Positions 55,164-64,000 of a stretch of DNA of 64,000 nucleotides are shown in pieces. Each line of letters starts with the position of its first letter. The stretch's first letter is position 1. The position numbers and the translations under genes were made by a program. This stretch comes from Lojkania enalia. Lineage: Eukaryota > Ascomycota > Dothideomycetes > Pleosporales. The stretch lies in contig ML986600.1 in the NCBI GenBank assembly GCA_010094045.1, forward strand, positions 153,192 to 217,191. Direction: 5' to 3'. The notes beneath the pieces are model-generated. The model had not been told where the DNA came from. It was given only the letters and a program-made list of their open reading frames with translations, and did no database searches.

Positions 55164-55916
55164 TCACCACTCCAAACTCCCATAAGGATCGCTATACGTC
55201 CCATTCACCCCCTCCGGCCCTAACATACACAACCTCACCAAATTCGGCATCGCTTCCTGGGTCGTTAACTTGCCGTGAAAGTCATTAATCCCCGTCTTCA
55301 CATTTCCCGGACATACGGCGTTGATCTTCCACCCCTTATCCGCATACTTCCTCGCATAACTCGCAGCCAACATATTCAGCGCTGCTTTGCTAGTTCGGTA
55401 CGCTATACTATCCACGTGATCATAGATGGAATTAGTATCCAGCCGATCGGAAATAGACCCCAATTTCGACGATAGAAAAACGATGCGAGGCAGAGAAGAC
55501 ATAGAGAGCAGAGGGATGAAAGCCGCAGTTACAGCTGCCGTACCATAGATGTTCGTTTCGTACGTTTCACGGAAAGAGTCTCGAATGTCGCTACCACGCT
55601 CGTCCCGGATAAGACTATCCGGGCGCACAACGTCTCGAATAACACCGGCGTTGTTGACGAGGACGTCGAGCTTGCCGTGGGTTTGCTGGACAGTTTTTGC
55701 GGCGGCGGCAATGGAGATGTCGGACTCGAGATCTATTGGTAGGCCTTGGATGGAGAGTCCCTCGGATTGGAGTTGTAAGACCGCCGATGCGCCGGATTCG
55801 GTGGTGCGTGAGCCGAGCAGGACGTGGAAGCCATGGTCGCGAGCGAGCGTTTGAGCAAGCGTATAACCGATGCCGCGGTTTGCACCTGTGATGAGAACTA
55901 TCGGTTTGCTGGTCAT
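55164..55916 (-). CDS. Short-chain dehydrogenase/reductase (carbonyl-reductase-like)
   Basis: Classical SDR, 250 aa, intronless, NADP(H)-dependent oxidoreductase of unknown substrate. Cofactor motif TGANRGIG at residues about 10-17. LPIDLESD marks the adenine-ring Asp, LDVLVNNAGV the NNAG motif, and IVFLSSKLGSISD carries the catalytic Ser. AYRTSKAALNML has the catalytic Tyr-x3-Lys, and INAVCPGNVKTGIND is the PG motif before the substrate loop. Length and spacing are normal for a cytosolic carbonyl reductase. The ATG at 55916 gives the expected short N-terminus. No partner genes nearby indicate a pathway. Confidence 0.92.
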   Translation of the reverse strand: MTSKPIVLITGANRGIGYTLAQTLARDHGFHVLLGSRTTESGASAVLQLQSEGLSIQGLPIDLESDISIAAAAKTVQQTHGKLDVLVNNAGVIRDVVRPDSLIRDERGSDIRDSFRETYETNIYGTAAVTAAFIPLLSMSSLPRIVFLSSKLGSISDRLDTNSIYDHVDSIAYRTSKAALNMLAASYARKYADKGWKINAVCPGNVKTGINDFHGKLTTQEAMPNLVRLCMLGPEGVNGTYSDPYGSLEW

Positions 55917-56686
55917 TTTGATTTGATGTGACTAGAGCTGGAAAGGGAGTGGATTAAGTTGAGTTGTGAATGTGTCTAGGTTCCACTCTATATATATTCC
56001 AGCGTTGGTGGATTGGAAAGCTAGTGTTCCTTGAGTGAGACCTTTGGTGGCTGGATTCTTTCAAGGTTTTTACTTAATTGATACTAGTCCCTTCGTACGT
56101 ACTACAGCAGCTTCTGTGGAGATGCGTAGGTTGATTGGTCGATGGCGTCACTTTACCCGCTCCGTGCAGCCGCACATGCTACATGAGCTGCAGGTGTATC
56201 TACGAGGAACCATTTCAAAGCACAATTCTTTTAACCCATCATGGCATCAAGAAGTCTTATCCCCTAGCACGCCAGAGTTCATAATTTTGCAGTGCTTTAC
56301 GGTTGAGTCTTGGGACCTTACATTATCATACAAGTTTTGACGTCACAGTTTGTCTCCGCTAAGTGCGCTTAAGCGAAATTAGAAATACCGAAATATTTCT
56401 AGGTGGATTAAATATGCACAAGGCATAAAGACATCCTTTCAAGATTATGAAGAGAAGGCTTCTATAGCCAATTAACAATATACCAGGGAAAGTGACGGAT
56501 ATCTATATCCTCCACGTCCAGACTAGACCTAGTCAAGGCTTAGTATCAGTTATCTATTCGTAACCCAACTAAAACAAACTTCTAGATAGACCCTAAAGAG
56601 AATGTGGAAGACGTTAGGGAAAAAATTATATCATCAGAGAGAACTAGATCTGAAAAGCGAGAGTCTGTTGCCCTAGGTCTTCCAAT
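55917..56686. other. Intergenic region
   Basis: 0.77 kb with the SDR promoter (TATATATA near 55990). The plus-strand frame at 56035-56340 starts at GTG and has no recognisable feature. Not called. Confidence 0.4.
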
Positions 56687-58200
56687 CTAATATCCGTGAA
56701 GGGACTCAGGCTTACCATTCCAAATCTTCCCGACTGTGTATACCGCCACTTAACCGTTATAGACATAAAATTGTCCCTGGCCATAGCGTTTATACGCCTG
56801 AGTATGTCCGTCAACCTGCTTCTCGTACCGCGTCTTTAGCTTCTCGATCAAATTCTAGTCACTAGGTTCCCAATTCCTCAAAAGCTACTCGCTTACAATC
56901 GTCTCATATTTCGTCTGGTCCTGTAAACTCGGCGGGCCTGTCTCCGAGTTAAGCGGATTATCCGGAGAGGGGTATAAAAGGCAGCACGGCGAACTAATAA
57001 CGCTGACTTTCTCCAATCCTTCCACCGCAAGGTAAAGGAAACCCCAAATCTACATCAGATGAGTCCATTTCCCCCATATGCGGCTCTCGTCGTGGGTATT
57101 AGTCAAATAGAGCTATAACAACTTCAAGCTTGGAAAATGCGGTTTCGGACTCGGCGTTACCCCTCCAGGCAAATACAGATTCCTGAAAGCCATCTTCCAG
57201 AAATACGCCGTATGTGTCTTTGGCGCAACATCGGCAATGACTAACTTGGTAAGTTTCGCGGCTCGTGAAATTGCGCGAGGGGTGACTAACAGGAAGTGAG
57301 CGAGCGATTCCTGTCGCGTATCAGGCAGCATCAATTGCTGAGGCAAATATTGACGTATTGAAGGAGGGTAAGTGGCCTGCCTAGCTAGAGGCTGGCAATA
57401 GCGAGACTATATAGGCCTTAAAAACAGACCAACTATAATAGGATAGTAGAAACATGTGACAATTCCTCGGAGAGAAATGCGAAGATATTGTCCTTCATAG
57501 CGACGTCCTTGGCTTCTTCATATATCGCTTTCGAAGCTAAAAGGCATTGTACAAGCTGTTTTTGGTGGTTATGGTAGCCCCGAAAATGCATAGGATGATT
57601 ATATCCGCAAAGCGGAACACTCGAAACATCTCCTTCGTCCCATTTCTCGCCCACTTAGTACTGGGATGCCGGTGGATTCGATACTGTATCCCATCCACAT
57701 ACATGCTCGAAGGCGCCCCATCCGTGATTCATCTATAATCGCCAGTGCCTGACATGAATGACTCGTAGACCTAGGGTGTACTTATAAATCCGCAGTCGAA
57801 GCTCTGCCGGAAGGTCCATTAATCTGAAATGGAGGCCTTCCTTCCATTCTCTGCAAATTATAAGTTTAGGTCGGCAATCCTTAGGCTTACTGTTGCAAAA
57901 GGGAGAAAGAGTGCCAAGGCTAAACAATGGCACTCTCACACTTGGTATAGACCGGGCTCTGAAATCTTTATCTTCTTCACATGGGAAGATTATAATAATT
58001 AGACGTTTCCTCCCTTTATTTGGATGGCCGGGTCATCACTGTGTGCTTCAGCTATTGCGTCGCTTGATGGGAAAGAGTCCTGCCCCAAGCCCGCAATATT
58101 CCTTCCACTGCGTCGATGTGTCATAGTGGAAGAGGGGATATAAGAATAAGAAACAAAGAGGGAGTTGAAAGTATGACGGAAATTGATGAATGAAGGGAAG
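56687..58200 (-). pseudogene. F-box/2EXR-like gene, inactivated by stops and an LTR insertion
   Basis: Minus-strand relic of a fungal protein with an F-box-like start (LMDLPAELRLRIYKYTLGLR near 57760-57820) preceded by a typical 47-nt intron (GTAAGC...TTGCAG). The body reads GYHNHQKQLVQCLLASKAIY, EEAKDVAMKDNIFAFLSEE, then, across solo LTR copy B, SLAHFLLVTPRAISRAAKL and onward to KYETIVSE, IEKLKTRYEKQVDGHTQAYK and YTVGKIWNGK. In-frame stops stand at 57735, 57657, 57115, 57052, 56887, 56857 and 56752 (first base on the minus strand), and a last one at 56689 may be the true end. All are TAG or TAA. The 5' part beyond 57880 is uncertain. Such genes form large families in leotiomycetes; exact function unknown. 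Confidence 0.75.
57312..57461 (+). mobile_element. Solo LTR, copy B (150 bp), inserted in a pseudogene
   Basis: Best-preserved member of the three-copy repeat. It starts TGTCGCGTATCAGG and ends AACATGTGACA, so the ends are TG...CA. A perfect 5-bp duplication ATTCC flanks it (57307-57311 and 57462-57466). Removing the element and one duplication fuses the flanking minus-strand reading frame exactly (SEE then SLAHFLL), which proves that it is an insertion and sets its boundaries. It lies antisense to the host gene. No internal coding sequence and no second LTR nearby. Confidence 0.88.
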
Positions 58201-58440
58201 AGGAGGTAGTGGATGTTCATCGAGTCGATCAAAGACGGTGTCCCACATGCTAACACGAAAACGGCAGATCATATCCGTCCGAAAATCTGGCAGCAGCCCT
58301 TCGTTCTTGCACCGCCAACTCTGCACAAAATGCTACTAGCCTAAACGAATTATATTGATACTATATGGGTTGTGTCTCAAGAAGAGTATTGCTATTCCTC
58401 TTTTATTTCAACTTCACTTCCTTTGCTTCTCTTCTTTTCC
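58201..58440. other. Intergenic spacer
   Basis: Short spacer between the F-box-like relic and the 3' side of the GH28-like gene. Frames on both strands are shadows or low complexity. Confidence 0.35.

Positions 58441-58472
<32 letters not shown>
58441..58472. repeat. T14-A18 self-complementary homopolymer pair
   Basis: Fourteen T directly followed by eighteen A, able to form a perfect 14-bp all-A/T hairpin. It lies 103 bp beyond the stop of the GH28-like gene, so it may sit in its 3' UTR or just after it. It could act in 3'-end formation or be a slippage product. The exact lengths may vary between assemblies. Confidence 0.7.
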
Positions 58473-58574
58473 TCTCATCATCTACCGTCTGGAAAGACAT
58501 GTTATCCGCATCAAGTCCTTATTGTCCAAAGAGCCAACAACTCTAACACTACTCTATATATTCCATTTCCTATT

Positions 58575-59666
58575 CTACAAACCTTTTACATCAATCTCCT
58601 CTAGCTTAATATCACACACATGCTTTGTAACCGCACTATTCACACACCTCGGCCCTTCAAGCCTCCTCGCACTTCCTTCAACCCCCCTAAACACCAACTC
58701 CAAATCCAAACTCGTACCGTACACACTCCCACATTCCCTCGGGCCTCCAATGCAACTCGTGATTTCCGCCCAGGCCCCTACATTTCGCACCTTCACGTTC
58801 TCCCACGTGACATTCCTCGCCATAAAACTGCCCTTATTCCCCGTCCGCACGCCAGTCGCGATATCCGCGTCCGCGATGTCGACGCGTCGGAACATGATAT
58901 CGAAAGCAGTCTGCTCGAAATCGTAGCGTTGCAGCTCCGGGTCGAACCACGCGCCCCCGCGGTTCGCGCTGCACGAGATATTCTCCGCGGAGACGTGGGA
59001 GACGCCGTTTTGGAGGATGATGCAAGAATCCATATTGGCGATGCGAGTATTTGCAATGGTGATAGATGAGCTGTTCGTAACGCTAAAGCCTTGAAGGCGG
59101 GACGCGTAGGGCGCTTTGCGGGACACGTCGCTCCAGTCTAGCGTCAGGGCTTGGAATTCGAGATCTGAACTGAAGTCATCGATTTCGAAGACGGTGCCGA
59201 TGGGGTTTTGGATGTGGAGGTTCGTGAATACTAGGGAGCTGGATGAGGAAATTATGTTGAAGACCGGGACGACCGGCTGGGCGCCGGGACTGTTACTAGT
59301 GATGAGACCCGAGCCCGATGCGCTATATATCTTCGCGTCGTGGACGCTAGGGAATTGGAAGATGGCCGGTTGGCCGCGCCAGAGGGTACTATTTGAGGAA
59401 ATGTTTAGTGTCCCGTCTAATTGGAGTTCGCATGATTTGCAAGGAGAGAAATCGATGGTTGATAGTATGTAATACGTTCTACCGGCCGGGATGAGAACGG
59501 AACCGCCTTCTCCACATGCCTCCAAGGCGGCACCGATTACAGGTGAGTCATCAATTAAGGATGAGTTTCCCGATTCTGGGATACATTGCGTAGATTGGGC
59601 TTTAGATTCTAGTCCCCGAGAAATAACAAAAAGACATGCCAAATTGAGAAGAGAGAGTGGTTTCAT
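58575..59666 (-). CDS. GH28-like secreted protein with altered active site
   Basis: 363 aa, intronless, signal peptide MKPLSLLNLACLFVISRG (cleavage near 18-24). The fold is read from pectinase-type features: CGEGGSVLIPAGRTYYI, LDGTLNIS, SASGSGLI, then parallel-beta-helix turns TNLHIQNP and ITIANTRIANMDSCIIL. In active polygalacturonases this last region holds the NTD, D-D, G-H-G and R-I-K motifs. Here NTDG is replaced by RLQG, the second Asp of D-D by Ser (NMDSC), G-H-G by NRGG, and R-I-K by VRTG. Most catalytic residues are therefore missing although the frame is intact. It is either a non-hydrolytic pectin-binding protein or a distant family. Many Asn-x-Ser/Thr sites suggest glycosylation. 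Confidence 0.75.
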   Translation of the reverse strand: MKPLSLLNLACLFVISRGLESKAQSTQCIPESGNSSLIDDSPVIGAALEACGEGGSVLIPAGRTYYILSTIDFSPCKSCELQLDGTLNISSNSTLWRGQPAIFQFPSVHDAKIYSASGSGLITSNSPGAQPVVPVFNIISSSSSLVFTNLHIQNPIGTVFEIDDFSSDLEFQALTLDWSDVSRKAPYASRLQGFSVTNSSSITIANTRIANMDSCIILQNGVSHVSAENISCSANRGGAWFDPELQRYDFEQTAFDIMFRRVDIADADIATGVRTGNKGSFMARNVTWENVKVRNVGAWAEITSCIGGPRECGSVYGTSLDLELVFRGVEGSARRLEGPRCVNSAVTKHVCDIKLEEIDVKGL

Positions 59667-60607
59667 GACGACCGTGGAGGTAGTAAAGAGATGAATTTCG
59701 GTGGTGCTCGAGAATATGTTCCTATAGAGCTACCCAAAGAGGTGAATTGGTTTTCATAGAAACTGTCAGGGCGAAGGGTTTGTTAAATCCATGGGTGCTG
59801 TTTGAAATCCCAATCACATACAAACCTAGCCCACAAAAGTGAATGCAAGTAAATGTATTCTCAACAGCTCGGAAAGAGTGTAACGTTTAGCTTGCATCTC
59901 TAATCTACCATAGGTCTGCAATGCTACCTTCTAGTGCGTTGCTAATGGTACAAAAGCAATAATGTGATCGGTTTTGGCGCGTTAGATTAGGCTAAAGTAC
60001 GCCCTAACAGAGATAGCGCGCTTCGCAAATCAGTTTTCCTAGGTCATAGATTTTTGCCGTGCAAGATCCAAATTGCTGGACTAGGTGCAAACGAACTTGA
60101 TCTTATCATTTTTGAAGGTCAAATTGCTTATGTCTGGGAAGAACCTCAGATGCTGTATTCCTTCAGTCAGGCTATAACTAATTGATCAGATTTCTGGTTA
60201 TACAATTATATGAAGAATTGTATTATATACTTACACGCTAAAGAGTAGTTGTATGTGAACATGGAATGTATATTTAAGTTGAAAAGATACACGGTGCACA
60301 ATCGTCAAGTAGGAAGTCGAAGAAAGTCACCAACAGCATCTAAAAAAGTTGATTGAGAATTGGAATAACTATTTCCGTTTGGTCTTCCAAAGACTAGAAA
60401 AATGGAAATTGGGTATATATAGTCACAAGAAAGAAACCTCAAATTCGGGTCCATGCCGCTTCCCCTAGAATCTTAGGCGCCGTGACCGCACACGTATGTA
60501 CCTATATATAGTCCCTCACCTCTTTTACTCACTAGCCCCTAAAAATGCATCACCATGAAAGACAAGTGACTACAAACCTAGTCGCTTAAAGACTGCCAAG
60601 ATAGAAT
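59667..60607. other. Intergenic region
   Basis: 0.94 kb between two minus-strand genes, holding the promoter of the GH28-like gene and the 3' flank of the hexosaminidase gene. No ORF or clear motif. Confidence 0.45.
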
Positions 60608-63892
<3,285 letters not shown>

Positions 63893-64000
63893 CTAGCCGG
63901 TAATAGAAGCAGACCCATCTTGAGGAGCGTCATCATGAGCCCCCTCTATCTCATTGAGAGGATCTTGCCCACCCCTAATCTTCCGCCACTCTGGTGCCGG
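63893..64000 (-). CDS. C-terminal end of a gene cut by the window edge
   Basis: The minus-strand frame is open from the window end to TAG at 63893 and gives 35 residues: PAPEWRKIRGGQDPLNEIEG, then AHDDAPQDGSASITG. The acidic, polar composition is typical of a disordered fungal C-terminus. The family cannot be told from this piece. Confidence 0.4.
   Translation of the reverse strand, partial: PAPEWRKIRGGQDPLNEIEGAHDDAPQDGSASITG

Overview
The window looks like nuclear DNA of a filamentous ascomycete, most probably a leotiomycete. The reasons are short GT-AG introns of about 45-60 nt (one of 153 nt), typical ascomycete housekeeping genes (palB calpain, MED9, Tsr4/PDCD2, iPGM, CaMK), HET-domain relics, and a pair of small secreted proteins laid out like RNase-fold effectors of biotrophic leotiomycetes. 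I saw no prokaryotic operons, CRISPR arrays, rRNA or convincing tRNA genes. Exon boundaries were fitted by hand from frame, splice consensus and family knowledge, and there are no transcripts behind them.

Layout. 1-8.4 kb is compact and gene-rich: an oxysterol-binding protein, palB/RIM13 calpain and a peroxisomal-type nucleotide carrier. 8.4-18.4 kb is AT-rich and gene-poor. It holds four small Cys-rich ORFs sharing a Y-x(1-2)-C-x-H ... C-x2-C pattern, a solo LTR and a broken secreted-protein gene. 18.4-31 kb returns to conserved genes: Tsr4, two unknown proteins, MED9 divergent from iPGM, and a CaM-kinase, with a dead HET gene at 20.7-21.8 kb. 31-44 kb is AT-rich again, with a second HET relic, a second solo LTR, a broken secreted/membrane ORF, two paralogous secreted proteins and an NmrA-like reductase. 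At 44-45.7 kb lies an intact HerA/FtsK-like P-loop ATPase, followed by a third HET relic. 50.5-64 kb carries nutrient and surface functions: a Dal5-type permease, a Pro/Ser-rich ORF, an SDR, an F-box-like pseudogene split by a third solo LTR, a GH28-like protein lacking canonical catalytic residues, and a GH20 hexosaminidase.

How it fits together. Housekeeping blocks alternate with AT-rich compartments in which self-recognition genes (HET), F-box-like genes and LTRs decay while small secreted proteins persist. This is the 'two-speed' arrangement seen in many plant-associated fungi. In the best-read relic every in-frame stop is TAG or TAA, consistent with C-to-T decay at CpA (RIP-like). The points most worth following up are the eukaryotic HerA-like ATPase, the effector pair with a shared phase-1 intron, the short LTR family, and the small Cys-rich protein family.
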